DNA of 64,000 nucleotides from Exiguobacterium algae (GTDB lineage: Bacteria; Bacillota; Bacilli; Exiguobacteriales; Exiguobacteriaceae), in the NCBI RefSeq assembly GCF_018617875.1, contig NZ_JACSKZ010000002.1:186001-250000 (forward strand), written 5' to 3'. Shown one piece after another: positions 53,463 to 61,669 of the stretch. Positions within the stretch are counted from its first letter, which is position 1; each line of letters begins with the position of its first letter. Under the pieces are notes generated by a model. The model saw nothing but the letters and a program-made list of their open reading frames with translations. It had not been told where the DNA came from and made no database searches. The position numbers and the translations under genes are program-made.

Positions 53463-55142
53463 TTATTCCACACTAAAAATGTAGGAGTAGAGCGGTTGTT
53501 TACCGTCATGAACTTCAATCTCGATCTCATCGTTCACAGACTCGATATAGGATGTCAATTCAGCGACGTCCGCTTCTGAAGAACCTTCACCCGTCAAAAT
53601 CGTGATGATTTCATCATCCGCATCGACGAGAGCGTCGACAAGTTGTTTTGCCGCTTCAAGGCTCGATGGTGACGACGCAACAATTTTCTTCTCAGCGATT
53701 GCCATATGGTCGTCTTTACGAATCTCGACACCGTCGATACTTGTATCACGAACGGCGTAAGTGACTTGGCCAGATTTGACCGTATTTGCCGCTGTATTCA
53801 TCGCTTGTTCGTTCATTTCCACATCCGCTTCCGGGTTGAAGGCGATTGCCGCAGCAAGACCTTGTGGAACCGTCTTCGTCGGGATGACCGATACACCACA
53901 TGGTGCGACAGATGCTGCTTGCTCAGCCGCCATGATGATGTTCGAGTTGTTCGGGAAGATGAAGACATGATCCGCATTTGCAGACTCGATCGCTTTCACG
54001 ATATCTTCCGTCGACGGGTTCATTGTCTGTCCGCCTTCAATCACATGTGCTGCTCCGAGTGAACGGAACAATTCACTGACACCCTCGCCCATCGCGACCG
54101 TCACGATTGCAAATGGCGCTTTCGGTTTGGCAGGAGCTGCAACCCCATGTTGGTTTGCTCCTTGTTCTTCTTCAAGAATTGTCGAGTGTTGTTGACGCAT
54201 GTTCTCAATCTTAACGGCAACGAGTTCACCGAAGCGTTGCCCTTTCGTGATGACTTCACCCGGCGTTTCAACATGGACGTGGACTTTCAATAACTCTTCG
54301 TCAGCGACGACGAGAAGTGAGTCACCAAGCTCAGACAATTCGTTCCGGAATGCATCTTCATTGAACGGGGCATCCTTCAACTTCTCATCCTGGAAGCGTA
54401 CCATGATTTCAGTACAGTAACCGAACTCAATATCTTCCGTCGACATGAAGCCTTGAGCCGCATGAGCATGATGCTCTGCTTCGATCAACGCGTCCATTAC
54501 TGGAGCGTGCGGCTTTTCAAGTTCTTTCCCTTCGAGTGTCGCAAGGAACCCTTCATAGATCACGAGTAGTCCTTGACCACCTGAATCGACGACACCGACT
54601 TCTTTCAATACCGGCAACAAGTCAGGTGTACGATCGAGTGATGCTTTCGCTTCCGCGACGACACGTTCCATAAATTCATTAAAATCACTCGTCGACTCAG
54701 ACGCTAGGAGCGCTTCGTCTGCCGCTTCACGAGCAACCGTCAGAATCGTCCCTTCAACCGGTTTCATGACCGCCTTGTAAGCTGTGTCGACACCGCGTTT
54801 GAGCGCTTCGGCAAAATCGACTGTAGAAAGTTCAGTCTTTCCTTCAACCGCTTTTCCGAATCCGCGGAACAATTGACTCAAAATAACACCAGAGTTCCCG
54901 CGTGCTCCCATGAGTAATCCACGTGCGAATTTCGATGATACTTCAGCGATATCTTCCGTGTTCAATGCCGCGACTTCCTTGGCACCTGAAGTCATCGTCA
55001 AATTCATGTTCGTCCCCGTGTCTCCATCTGGAACCGGGAAGACGTTAAGCGAATCCACATAATCCGCGTTTTGGCTCAAGTTGGCCGCTCCGTTTGCAAT
55101 CATGTTCGCGAGCGCCAATCCATCTAAACGTTTTAAACCCAC
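53463..55142 (-). CDS. fakA: Fatty acid kinase ATP-binding subunit FakA (YloV, DAK-like)
   Basis: 559 residues from GTG 55142, set by AGGAGG seven bases upstream and the start MGLKRLDGLALANMIANGAA, as in B. subtilis YloV; an ATG at 55172 would add ten residues inside asp23. The DhaL-like kinase domain has SLNVFPVPDGDTGTNMNLTM, FARGLLMGARGNSGVILSQL and GVVDSGGQGLLVIYEGF. A middle domain (about 240-340) and C-terminal module follow. FakA with FakB phosphorylates free fatty acids for PlsY. FakB is not in this window. Confidence 0.94.
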   Translation of the reverse strand: MGLKRLDGLALANMIANGAANLSQNADYVDSLNVFPVPDGDTGTNMNLTMTSGAKEVAALNTEDIAEVSSKFARGLLMGARGNSGVILSQLFRGFGKAVEGKTELSTVDFAEALKRGVDTAYKAVMKPVEGTILTVAREAADEALLASESTSDFNEFMERVVAEAKASLDRTPDLLPVLKEVGVVDSGGQGLLVIYEGFLATLEGKELEKPHAPVMDALIEAEHHAHAAQGFMSTEDIEFGYCTEIMVRFQDEKLKDAPFNEDAFRNELSELGDSLLVVADEELLKVHVHVETPGEVITKGQRFGELVAVKIENMRQQHSTILEEEQGANQHGVAAPAKPKAPFAIVTVAMGEGVSELFRSLGAAHVIEGGQTMNPSTEDIVKAIESANADHVFIFPNNSNIIMAAEQAASVAPCGVSVIPTKTVPQGLAAAIAFNPEADVEMNEQAMNTAANTVKSGQVTYAVRDTSIDGVEIRKDDHMAIAEKKIVASSPSSLEAAKQLVDALVDADDEIITILTGEGSSEADVAELTSYIESVNDEIEIEVHDGKQPLYSYIFSVE

Positions 55143-55164
55143 ACCAAATCCTCCTCCGTATTCG

Positions 55165-55527
55165 TCAGTCATTCGTCAGACGAACGCCTTGAACAAATAT
55201 ATTTACCGACGAAACGTTTAATCCTAAAGTTTCTCCGAGCGTATACTTGACTCGGCTTTGCACGTTGTATGCGACTTCAGATACTTTCGTTCCGTAGCTC
55301 ACAATGATATGCATGTCGATATGTACGTCTTCATCATCCTGACGCACGACGACTCCACGCGCATAGTTTTCACGTTTCAATAATTCTGCGATCCCGTCTT
55401 TTAACTGTGCTTGTGATGCCATGCCGACGACACCGAAACATTCCATCGCCGCACCGCCTGCAAGCGTCGCGATGACGTCACTTGTGATGTCAATATTGCC
55501 ATATGTTGTCTTCATTTCAATTGCCAT
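55165..55527 (-). CDS. asp23: Asp23/YloU family protein
   Basis: 120 residues. The Asp23 domain is complete (YGNIDITSDVIATLAGGAAM, DDEDVHIDMHIIVSYGTKVS, NVQSRVKYTLGETLGLNVSS). Family members are soluble cell-envelope-stress proteins, in several genera co-encoded with fakA, as here (22-base gap to the fakA GTG). Physiological role is not settled. AAAGGAGG lies ten bases before the ATG. Confidence 0.93.
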   Translation of the reverse strand: MAIEMKTTYGNIDITSDVIATLAGGAAMECFGVVGMASQAQLKDGIAELLKRENYARGVVVRQDDEDVHIDMHIIVSYGTKVSEVAYNVQSRVKYTLGETLGLNVSSVNIFVQGVRLTND

Positions 55528-55576
55528 ATGGAGTAGCCTCCTTTATTCGGAATGATTCCTACAGTATATTCTACAA

Positions 55577-55594
55577 TAAGTACCTAGTTATTAA
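55577..55594 (+). promoter_or_regulatory. Degenerate FapR-like site in the asp23-fakA leader
   Basis: TAAGTACCTAGTTATTAA matches the FapR consensus well on the left (TAAGTACCT, one difference) and at five of six on the right (TATTAA), but with one extra T in the centre. Such an insertion would break the spacing. It sits about 40-60 bases into the predicted transcript. Confidence 0.3.
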
Positions 55595-55642
55595 AAGAAC
55601 CTGCTCCAGAAACATCGTTCAATGAACGTCATAACCTCATTC

Positions 55643-55671
55643 ATTATTCAAATCCTTGAGAGTAATGTCAA
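55643..55671 (-). promoter_or_regulatory. Sigma-A promoter of asp23-fakA
   Basis: Minus-strand -35 TTGACA (55666-55671, consensus), 17-base spacer, -10 AATAAT (55643-55648, five of six). An A-tract (AAGAAAAAAAC) precedes the -35. The leader would be about 108 bases. Confidence 0.72.
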
Positions 55672-55702
55672 GTTTTTTTCTTGTCATGGTACGATTTTCT
55701 AG

Positions 55703-55731
55703 TTGCATCGATAAAAAAGCCGTGCTAATAT
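55703..55731 (+). promoter_or_regulatory. Candidate promoter of rpmB
   Basis: Plus-strand -35 TTGCAT (55703-55708), 17-base spacer, extended -10 TGCTAATAT (hexamer 55726-55731). The leader to the ATG is about 43 bases. The asp23 promoter fires in the opposite direction 30 bases away. Confidence 0.55.
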
Positions 55732-55780
55732 AAACGAGTGTCTATTAGGACGAACCCACATAAAAAAGGAGGGGAAACGC

Positions 55781-55969
55781 ATGGCACGTAAATGCTACGT
55801 AACAGGTAAATCACCTAAATCAGGTAACAACCGTTCGCACGCACTTAACAAGACAAAACGTACTTGGGGTGTAAACGTACAAAAAGTTCGTATTCTCGTT
55901 GACGGTAAACCGAAACGCGTTTGGGTTTCAGCTCGCGCACTTAAATCAGGTCTCGTTGAACGCGTATAA
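55781..55969 (+). CDS. rpmB: Ribosomal protein bL28
   Basis: 62 residues. [20 protein letters not shown] and [20 protein letters not shown] are bL28; only one Cys is present, so it is the form without a zinc finger. AAGGAGGGG lies six to eight bases before the ATG. It is the only conserved plus-strand gene of the block, divergent from asp23 and convergent with thiN. Confidence 0.98.
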   Translation: MARKCYVTGKSPKSGNNRSHALNKTKRTWGVNVQKVRILVDGKPKRVWVSARALKSGLVERV

Positions 55970-55989
55970 TACTTATACACGAACGAATA

Positions 55990-56022
55990 AATCCCAGCGG
56001 CATGCGCCGATGGGATTTTTTT
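55990..56022 (+). terminator. Terminator after rpmB
   Basis: Plus-strand stem ATCCCA plus CGGC (55991-56000 region) pairs with GCCG plus TGGGAT (56006-56016), loop ATGC, one mismatched pair, then seven T. It lies between the convergent rpmB and thiN. Confidence 0.88.
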
Positions 56023-56024
56023 GT

Positions 56025-56612
56025 TTATTTTTTTATGAGCATGACGAGTACTTTCCCACGATGAACCTTCAATTCGGCCACATCCGCTGACCACTCGTTC
56101 GAAATGGTCAACGCCTCATGACTGAACACCGCTCGGTGACGGAGAGGATATTTGACTCCGGCAATCGAGAGCGTTGCCTCTTTCCACGGAATGAACGAAA
56201 GATAATGGTTTTCTTTCCGTTCGATCCAATGTTCCCCTTCCGTTGCGAGAAATACCTCCTGCCCCACAGCGTGGAGCCTCATTTCCGGATAAGCCTCGAG
56301 TAACCCGATATTTCCTAACGTCATATCAAGTCTTCCGCCGAGTGCGCCATAAACCTCAATCTCTGACGCCCCTCGCTCCCGCGCAGCTTCAAGTGCAATC
56401 TCAAGGTCGGTCACGTCTTTCTCTGAGGGATAGCGAACGGCATCAGCAGGAACTGTCCCTGTAAACGAATCAAAATCACCGACGATCAGATCGGGTGTGA
56501 TCCCTTTATCGAGCAGGACTTGATATCCCCCGTCCACACCGATGATCACATCCGCGTCATGCGGCAAGTCCGGAACAGGATCCGGACTTGCCGCCACGAT
56601 GAGTACACGCAT
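56025..56612 (-). CDS. thiN: Thiamine pyrophosphokinase ThiN
   Basis: 195 residues from ATG 56612. The catalytic segment ADVIIGVDGGYQVLLDKGIT is followed by PDLIVGDFDSFTGTVPADAV and PSEKDVTDLEIALEAARERG; the C-terminal domain binds thiamine. It makes TPP from thiamine and ATP. The start overlaps the thiT stop (TAATG) and lacks a good ribosome site, so translation should be coupled to thiT. Confidence 0.95.
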   Translation of the reverse strand: MRVLIVAASPDPVPDLPHDADVIIGVDGGYQVLLDKGITPDLIVGDFDSFTGTVPADAVRYPSEKDVTDLEIALEAARERGASEIEVYGALGGRLDMTLGNIGLLEAYPEMRLHAVGQEVFLATEGEHWIERKENHYLSFIPWKEATLSIAGVKYPLRHRAVFSHEALTISNEWSADVAELKVHRGKVLVMLIKK

Positions 56613-57184
56613 TACCGTACGTCTCTTGTCGCGACACTTACAAAACGTGGCGCAGCCGTAAAGAGCGTGACAAGCACGATCGCACATAGGATAAAGGAAG
56701 GTACCATGTACGTCGCATTGTAGAGGATCGAGTAAGTCACGACCGGACCTTCAGCATATTCGGCAAAAAAGACGACCCCGGAGATGAAGTGGGCGAGAAA
56801 ACGCAGGAATGCACCCAAGAAAGACCCGAGAATCAAATACGTGGTCAATGTTTTCATCGCCCCTTGCTGTGCAGCCTGTTTCACACGACCGGCAAAGATG
56901 CCGGCCATTCCGACCAATCCAAATGCGACCGTATAGTCGAGTAAAAATTGAACAGGTGTAAAAATGTAAACCCCGAACATGAATTGCATCGTTCCGACGA
57001 GTGCACCGGTAGCCAGTCCGCCTTTCACCCCGTGCCGGAATGCCATAACGAAAATCGGGAGCATCGCTAAACTGATCGAACCTCCTTGTGGTAATCGAAA
57101 CGGAATCAGTAAGTCAAAAATGATCCCGAGCGCCGCAAACAGTGAAATTTCGATCAGCGTTTGCAGTTTAAATCGTTGGTTCAT
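56612..57184 (-). CDS. thiT: Thiamine ECF transporter substrate-binding subunit ThiT
   Basis: 190 residues from ATG 57184 (MNQRFKLQTLIEISLFAALG), with AAGGAGG eight bases upstream. Six hydrophobic segments and the ThiT pattern (FRLPQGGSISLAMLPIFVMA then FRHGVKGGLATG) mark the S component that binds thiamine and pairs with the shared EcfAA'T module. A TPP riboswitch and terminator precede it. In B. subtilis thiT is not at this locus, so an insertion here joined uptake to phosphorylation by ThiN. Confidence 0.95.
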   Translation of the reverse strand: MNQRFKLQTLIEISLFAALGIIFDLLIPFRLPQGGSISLAMLPIFVMAFRHGVKGGLATGALVGTMQFMFGVYIFTPVQFLLDYTVAFGLVGMAGIFAGRVKQAAQQGAMKTLTTYLILGSFLGAFLRFLAHFISGVVFFAEYAEGPVVTYSILYNATYMVPSFILCAIVLVTLFTAAPRFVSVATRDVR

Positions 57185-57213
57185 AAAAATCTCCTCCTTC
57201 ATGATAATGAACG

Positions 57214-57248
57214 ACAAAAAGCAGCATGACGTAAACGCCATGCTGCTT
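57214..57248 (-). terminator. Riboswitch-controlled terminator before thiT
   Basis: Arms AAGCAGCATG (57219-57228) and CATGCTGCTT (57239-57248), inner ACG/CGC pairing and a four-base loop, followed by five T on the minus strand. It lies between the TPP aptamer and thiT, so thiamine pyrophosphate would end transcription. Confidence 0.88.
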
Positions 57249-57268
57249 GGATTCGCAACGTGCATTTT

Positions 57269-57354
57269 CGCCACATCCCTACGTCCGTGTGAACGGAACA
57301 GGTTCAAAGGGTTAGCGTATGCCTCTCAGCCACATCATGTGACACCCCTTGCGA
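57269..57354 (-). ncRNA. TPP riboswitch (THI element)
   Basis: Minus-strand order is diagnostic: GGGGTG near the 5' end, CTGAGA (57324-57329), then ACCCTTTGAACCTG (57299-57312), a P3-type variable stem (CCGT...ACGG), and GTAGGGATG at the 3' end. It lies directly upstream of a terminator and thiT-thiN, both thiamine genes. Confidence 0.96.
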
Positions 57355-57378
57355 CTCTATCTTGTTGTTCTGACTTCG

Positions 57379-57384
57379 ATTATA
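57379..57384 (-). promoter_or_regulatory. Candidate -10 for the thiT riboswitch transcript
   Basis: Minus-strand TATAAT, exact consensus, 25 bases before the aptamer and overlapping the end of rpe. The hexamer 17 bases upstream (AGCATT) is a poor -35. Confidence 0.45.
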
Positions 57385-58036
57385 CACGAGATGCGTCGCG
57401 AATGCTATCGATTGCGACTTTATAATCCGGTTGGTTGTAGATGGCAGAACCGGCAACGAGTACATCAGCTCCTGCATCGATACATAATTTCGCCGTTTCC
57501 GGGTTCACCCCTCCGTCAATCTCAATCTCAAAGTCGAGTTGACGCGCCGCACGCATTTCACTCAACGCTGAAATTTTAGGTACGACAGACTCAATGAATG
57601 CCTGTCCCCCGAATCCAGGGTTTACTGTCATGAGAAGAACCATGTCTACATCCCCGAGGATGTGCTCGATTGTTGAGAGCGGTGTGTGCGGATTCAAAAC
57701 AACTCCACATTTGGCTCCGGCAGCTTTGATTTGTTGCAAGACACGGTGCAGGTGGTTCGTCGCTTCAACGTGAACGGTCACGATGTCTGCCCCCGCCTTG
57801 ACGAAATCTTCGACAAAACGTTCGGGCTGGTCAATCATCAAATGCACGTCGAGAACCATATCCGATTTCGCACGCAAACTAGCAAGAACCGGCAAACCAA
57901 TCGAAATGTTCGGTACGAATTGGCCGTCCATCACATCAAAATGAATATAGTCCGCTCCGGCGTCTTGAACGGCTTTTACTTCCGCTTCTAAATTGGCAAA
58001 ATCGGCCGACAAGATAGATGGTGCAATTTTAATCAT
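57380..58036 (-). CDS. rpe: Ribulose-phosphate 3-epimerase
   Basis: 218 residues from ATG 58036 (GGAGGT nine bases upstream), just after rsgA. TIM-barrel with metal-binding His/Asp in YIHFDVMDGQFVPNISIGLP and DVHLMIDQPERFVEDF, and MTVNPGFGGQAFIESVVPKI. It interconverts ribulose- and xylulose-5-phosphate in the pentose phosphate pathway. Confidence 0.98.
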   Translation of the reverse strand: MIKIAPSILSADFANLEAEVKAVQDAGADYIHFDVMDGQFVPNISIGLPVLASLRAKSDMVLDVHLMIDQPERFVEDFVKAGADIVTVHVEATNHLHRVLQQIKAAGAKCGVVLNPHTPLSTIEHILGDVDMVLLMTVNPGFGGQAFIESVVPKISALSEMRAARQLDFEIEIDGGVNPETAKLCIDAGADVLVAGSAIYNQPDYKVAIDSIRDASRV

Positions 58037-58040
58037 CTGT

Positions 58041-58925
58041 TCAATACCTCCGCTTTCGGTCATTTAATTCTTCCATAAACGTAACATAATTCTCATATCG
58101 CGTGGAAGCGATCTCGCCCGAATCGACTGCCGCTTTTACTGCACACCCAGGCTCGTTCATATGCACGCAGCCACGGAATTTACATTCATCATGCAGCTCG
58201 ACGAACTCAGGGAAACACCAGCGTAATTCTTCCGTTTCAAGTTCTTGTGGAAACTCTAAACTCGAAAAGCCCGGTGTATCGGCTACGAGCCCTTCCGCTA
58301 ATCGAATGAGTGTGACGTGGCGTGTCGTATGCTTCCCGCGTCCGAGAGATTTTGAAATCTTCCCGGTCGCCAATGCAAGCTCTGGCGCCACCGCATTCAA
58401 CAAAGAACTCTTGCCGACACCTGTCTGGCCCGCAAAGACGCTCGTCTTCTGCTTGAATGCCGATCGGATCAGCTCAACGCCAACACTCGATTCGGTCGAT
58501 GTCTCGATGACCTCATAGCCGATTCGACGGTAGAGGGTCGTTGCCTCACGAATTTTTTCCGTCTCTTCATCATCAAGCAAATCCATTTTCGTCAACACGA
58601 TGATCGGATGAATCTGTTTCGATTCGATCAAGACGAGAAAGCGGTCCAGCAAGTGATAAGAGAAAGCCGGCTCTTTCACTGAGAATAAAAGAAACGCTTG
58701 ATCGATATTGGCGATCGGTGGACGAATGAGATGATTTTCACGTTCCTCGACTTCTAAAATATAGCCGGTCCCGTCCCCTTGGTCTTGAATGACGACATCA
58801 TCCCCCACCACAGGAGAGATGTTTCGTTTTCGAAAGTTCCCACGTGCCCGGCAGCGAATCTCTTGATCCGTTTCCGTCATGACATCATAAAACCCGCCTT
58901 GCAGACGAATGATTGTCCCTTTCAT
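58041..58925 (-). CDS. rsgA: Ribosome small-subunit GTPase RsgA (YloQ)
   Basis: 294 residues. An OB domain leads to a circularly permuted GTPase with G4 VLTKMDLLDDEE first, G1 VFAGQTGVGKSSLLNAVAPE, then G3 VADTPGFSSLEFP. The C-terminal zinc site has CKFRGCVHMNEPGCAVKAAV. It proofreads late 30S maturation and is encoded next to prkC, whose product phosphorylates it in B. subtilis. AAAGGAGG lies seven bases before the ATG. Confidence 0.97.
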   Translation of the reverse strand: MKGTIIRLQGGFYDVMTETDQEIRCRARGNFRKRNISPVVGDDVVIQDQGDGTGYILEVEERENHLIRPPIANIDQAFLLFSVKEPAFSYHLLDRFLVLIESKQIHPIIVLTKMDLLDDEETEKIREATTLYRRIGYEVIETSTESSVGVELIRSAFKQKTSVFAGQTGVGKSSLLNAVAPELALATGKISKSLGRGKHTTRHVTLIRLAEGLVADTPGFSSLEFPQELETEELRWCFPEFVELHDECKFRGCVHMNEPGCAVKAAVDSGEIASTRYENYVTFMEELNDRKRRY

Positions 58926-58940
58926 TCATGGTCCTCCTTT

Positions 58941-58968
58941 AAAAAAAGGATGACGTTCCCGCCATCCC
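58941..58968 (-). terminator. Terminator after prkC
   Basis: Short arms GGATG (58948-58952) and CATCC (58963-58967) with further pairing inside, followed by seven T (58941-58947) on the minus strand; the stem starts next to the prkC stop. Weaker than the other terminators. Confidence 0.65.
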
Positions 58969-60921
58969 TTATTGTGCTTCTTTTGCTTGAGCGTATGTGA
59001 CGGAGTCGGTCCGAACGACATCACCATTTACTTCAATCGTTGCTGTCCCCACTTCATCCGGAGCAATGACGAGCGTATAGGAATATGTCGTTGTTTCCGT
59101 AATTTTGTCACGTAATACTTCGATTTCACCTCTCGCATCGACCGTACGAATGACGACTTCAACCGATTTTGATTTTTTCCCGTTTCCTGGTTGTTCGACT
59201 TCTACGTCGACTTCCCGTTCGATCGAAACGTCCGTAGGTTCTACCCCTTCCGAGACGATGACAGTAAGCTCTGTATCCGGGTCAACCGCGGTTCCAGCGG
59301 TCGGAAGCTGACGAATGATTTGCCCTTTCGGTACACTCGTTGAAAATTCATCACGGCGAACGATTTTCAATTTATTCTGCTCCGCATAGGTCGTTGCTTC
59401 TTCAAACGTATAGCCGGCCAAGTTTGCCAGTTCTACTTTATTACTACCGGTTGAGACGATGAGCGTCACCGTCACTTCCGAAGGAATGACTTCATCCCCT
59501 GGGTCAATCGATTGAGAGATGACATCGCCGCTATCGACTGTTTCAGACGGCTCTGTTTTGATTTCCAAATCGATGAAAGCCAAGTCCTTCAACATCCGCT
59601 CGGCAGCCGTCTGTGACAAGCCTTCCACATTCGGCATATCAACCGTATCTTTCCCTGCTGACACCACAATGTTGACCGTAGTGCCCCGTTTCGGTTTACG
59701 CCCTTCCTGCGGATTTTGCGAAATCACATTTCCTTCTTCAATGTTGTCGCTCGAACGTTCGGTTACTTCAACTTCAAAACCGGACGCCTCCAGTTCCGTC
59801 GTCGCATCACCGATACTCATTCCGACCACATCCGGTACGACTGCACGGGACATCTCGTCTGCCACGACGTAGGCCGTGATACTTCCGCCGATCAACACAA
59901 TCACGAGTAAAAGCCAAATCCACCATTTTCGTTTCTTTTTCTTCGGTGGTGTGATTTTTGAGACCGGTGTCTCTTCTGTAGATGCGATTGGCGTTACCGG
60001 ACGTTGCTTTTCCTTCACTTCATCTGTGACAATCGGTGCCATGACCAGCGTTTTATCGAACGGGTCCTCATCCGTGAGAGACCGTTTTGGTTCATTGCTC
60101 CGTTCCCGGCTAAGTGAGGTCATGCAATCTTTTTTGAAAGCCGCCACCGAGGCGTGACGTTCTCCAGGCGATTTCGCCAACGCTTGCGTAATGCAGTTTT
60201 CCAGTGCCTGTGGAACATTCGGGTTCAAATCCATCGGCCGGATAGGATCGTCCTGTAAATGCTGAAGGGCCACCGCGACAGGTGTCTCACCGATAAACGG
60301 AACACGTCCTGTGACAAGTTCGTATAAGACCGCACCTAGCGAATAAATGTCTGACTTTTCGTCGGCAAACTTCCCTCTTGCCTGTTCGGGAGAGAAATAA
60401 TGCACCGACCCCAATACAGACATGGTATGGGTCAACGTCGCATTCGACATGGCCACGGCAATCCCAAAGTCTGTCACCTTCACATTCCCAGTCTGGTCAA
60501 TCATCATATTTTGTGGCTTGATATCCCGATGAATGATTCGGTTCGCATGCGCATGATCAATCGCATCACAAATCTGCCCCATGATGCGTAACGCTTCATC
60601 GACAGATATGTATTCTTCTTGCAAATATTGCTTCAACGTCATGCCATCCACATGTTCCATGACAATATAGTACAAATCATCTTCGTCACCCACGTCGTAG
60701 ATGGCGACGATATTTGGATGGTTCAAACTCGTTGCCGCATGTGCCTCGCGTTCGAACCTTCGTATAAATTGTTCATTGTGCGAGAACTCAGATCGTAACA
60801 CTTTGATGGCGACGGTTCGGTTTAAAATCTCATCATGAGCCCGGTAGACATTTGCCATGCCTCCGCTGCCGATTTGCTGTTCGATCCGATAACGATCGTT
60901 GATTCGGTCTCCGCTTCGCAT
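58969..60921 (-). CDS. prkC: PASTA-domain Ser/Thr kinase PrkC (StkP-like)
   Basis: 650 residues from ATG 60921 (MRSGDRINDRYRIEQQIGSG). An ATG at 60930 would add three residues. Kinase core: VAIKVLRSE Lys, IIHRDIKPQNMMID catalytic loop, KVTDFGIAVAM. One membrane helix (about 333-355, WWIWLLLVIVLIGGSITAYV). Three extracellular PASTA repeats (VVPDVVGMSIGDATTELEAS; MPNVEGLSQTAAERMLKD; LANLAGYTFEEATTYAEQ) and a C-terminal Ig-like tail. It senses cell-wall fragments and phosphorylates many proteins. PrpC, encoded just upstream, opposes it. Confidence 0.97.
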   Translation of the reverse strand: MRSGDRINDRYRIEQQIGSGGMANVYRAHDEILNRTVAIKVLRSEFSHNEQFIRRFEREAHAATSLNHPNIVAIYDVGDEDDLYYIVMEHVDGMTLKQYLQEEYISVDEALRIMGQICDAIDHAHANRIIHRDIKPQNMMIDQTGNVKVTDFGIAVAMSNATLTHTMSVLGSVHYFSPEQARGKFADEKSDIYSLGAVLYELVTGRVPFIGETPVAVALQHLQDDPIRPMDLNPNVPQALENCITQALAKSPGERHASVAAFKKDCMTSLSRERSNEPKRSLTDEDPFDKTLVMAPIVTDEVKEKQRPVTPIASTEETPVSKITPPKKKKRKWWIWLLLVIVLIGGSITAYVVADEMSRAVVPDVVGMSIGDATTELEASGFEVEVTERSSDNIEEGNVISQNPQEGRKPKRGTTVNIVVSAGKDTVDMPNVEGLSQTAAERMLKDLAFIDLEIKTEPSETVDSGDVISQSIDPGDEVIPSEVTVTLIVSTGSNKVELANLAGYTFEEATTYAEQNKLKIVRRDEFSTSVPKGQIIRQLPTAGTAVDPDTELTVIVSEGVEPTDVSIEREVDVEVEQPGNGKKSKSVEVVIRTVDARGEIEVLRDKITETTTYSYTLVIAPDEVGTATIEVNGDVVRTDSVTYAQAKEAQ

Positions 60922-60926
60922 CGGAT

Positions 60927-61661
60927 TCATCCTCTCTTTCTATCAGTAAATTGAACGAGGGCAACGGTTACATTGTCGCTCCCTCCCAATTGATTCGCTT
61001 CTTCTATTAACCAATCCGCTTTCATGTCAGCGGTAGCAGACCGTTGTAAGACGTCACGAATCGCTTCATCTGTCAAATGTGTCGTCAACCCATCTGTACA
61101 GATGAGCATCGTATCGAATTCAGGATCGGCTAACACTTGTATGTCGGGTTCGACATGCTCACTAGATCCGATGGCACGTGTGATGACATTCCGTTTCGGA
61201 TGGACCCGCATCTCTTCCTCGGTCAACTCACCTAATTGCTTTAATACATTGACGTAGGAATGGTCTTCAGTCAATCGTTTCAAGCCATCATTTTGAAGCG
61301 CATATACCCGGCTGTCGCCTACATGGACGATCACAATCGTCTCTCCATGCCAGCATATTCCGGCCACCGTAGTTCCCATCATGATTAAGTTGGCCTGTTT
61401 GGAAAAATTTAGCACTTGTCCGTTCGCTTGATTGATTTGCTCACGAAACCATTGCTCAATTTCTAAAGGCGTCGACGGAAGCGACGGGAACGCCCGCCGA
61501 AATTGTTCAATGACAATTTGACTGGCGACCTCTCCCGCTTCATGTCCGCCCATTCCATCCGCAACAAGGGCGATCCCGGCATGCTCATCCCCGACGATCA
61601 AGACGGCATCCTCATTTTGCGTCCTCACTCGCCCGCGATCTGTTCGAAATGCAAATTCCAT
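60927..61661 (-). CDS. prpC: PP2C-type Ser/Thr phosphatase PrpC (Stp)
   Basis: 244 residues from ATG 61661 (MEFAFRTDRGRVRTQNEDAV). Metal-binding Asp/Gly motifs are ALVADGMGGHEAGEVASQIV, MLICTDGLTTHLTDEAIRDV and LGGSDNVTVALVQF. It removes phosphate from PrkC and its substrates. The ORF could extend to 61715 but that runs into rlmN. GAGGT lies 11 bases upstream. It lies eight bases after rlmN. Confidence 0.96.
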   Translation of the reverse strand: MEFAFRTDRGRVRTQNEDAVLIVGDEHAGIALVADGMGGHEAGEVASQIVIEQFRRAFPSLPSTPLEIEQWFREQINQANGQVLNFSKQANLIMMGTTVAGICWHGETIVIVHVGDSRVYALQNDGLKRLTEDHSYVNVLKQLGELTEEEMRVHPKRNVITRAIGSSEHVEPDIQVLADPEFDTMLICTDGLTTHLTDEAIRDVLQRSATADMKADWLIEEANQLGGSDNVTVALVQFTDRKRG

Positions 61662-61669
61662 CTTTCTCG

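Noticed and set aside
59200-59900. Repeat array in the middle of prkC
   Set aside because: The similarity is between the three PASTA protein repeats; there are no near-identical DNA repeats or spacers.
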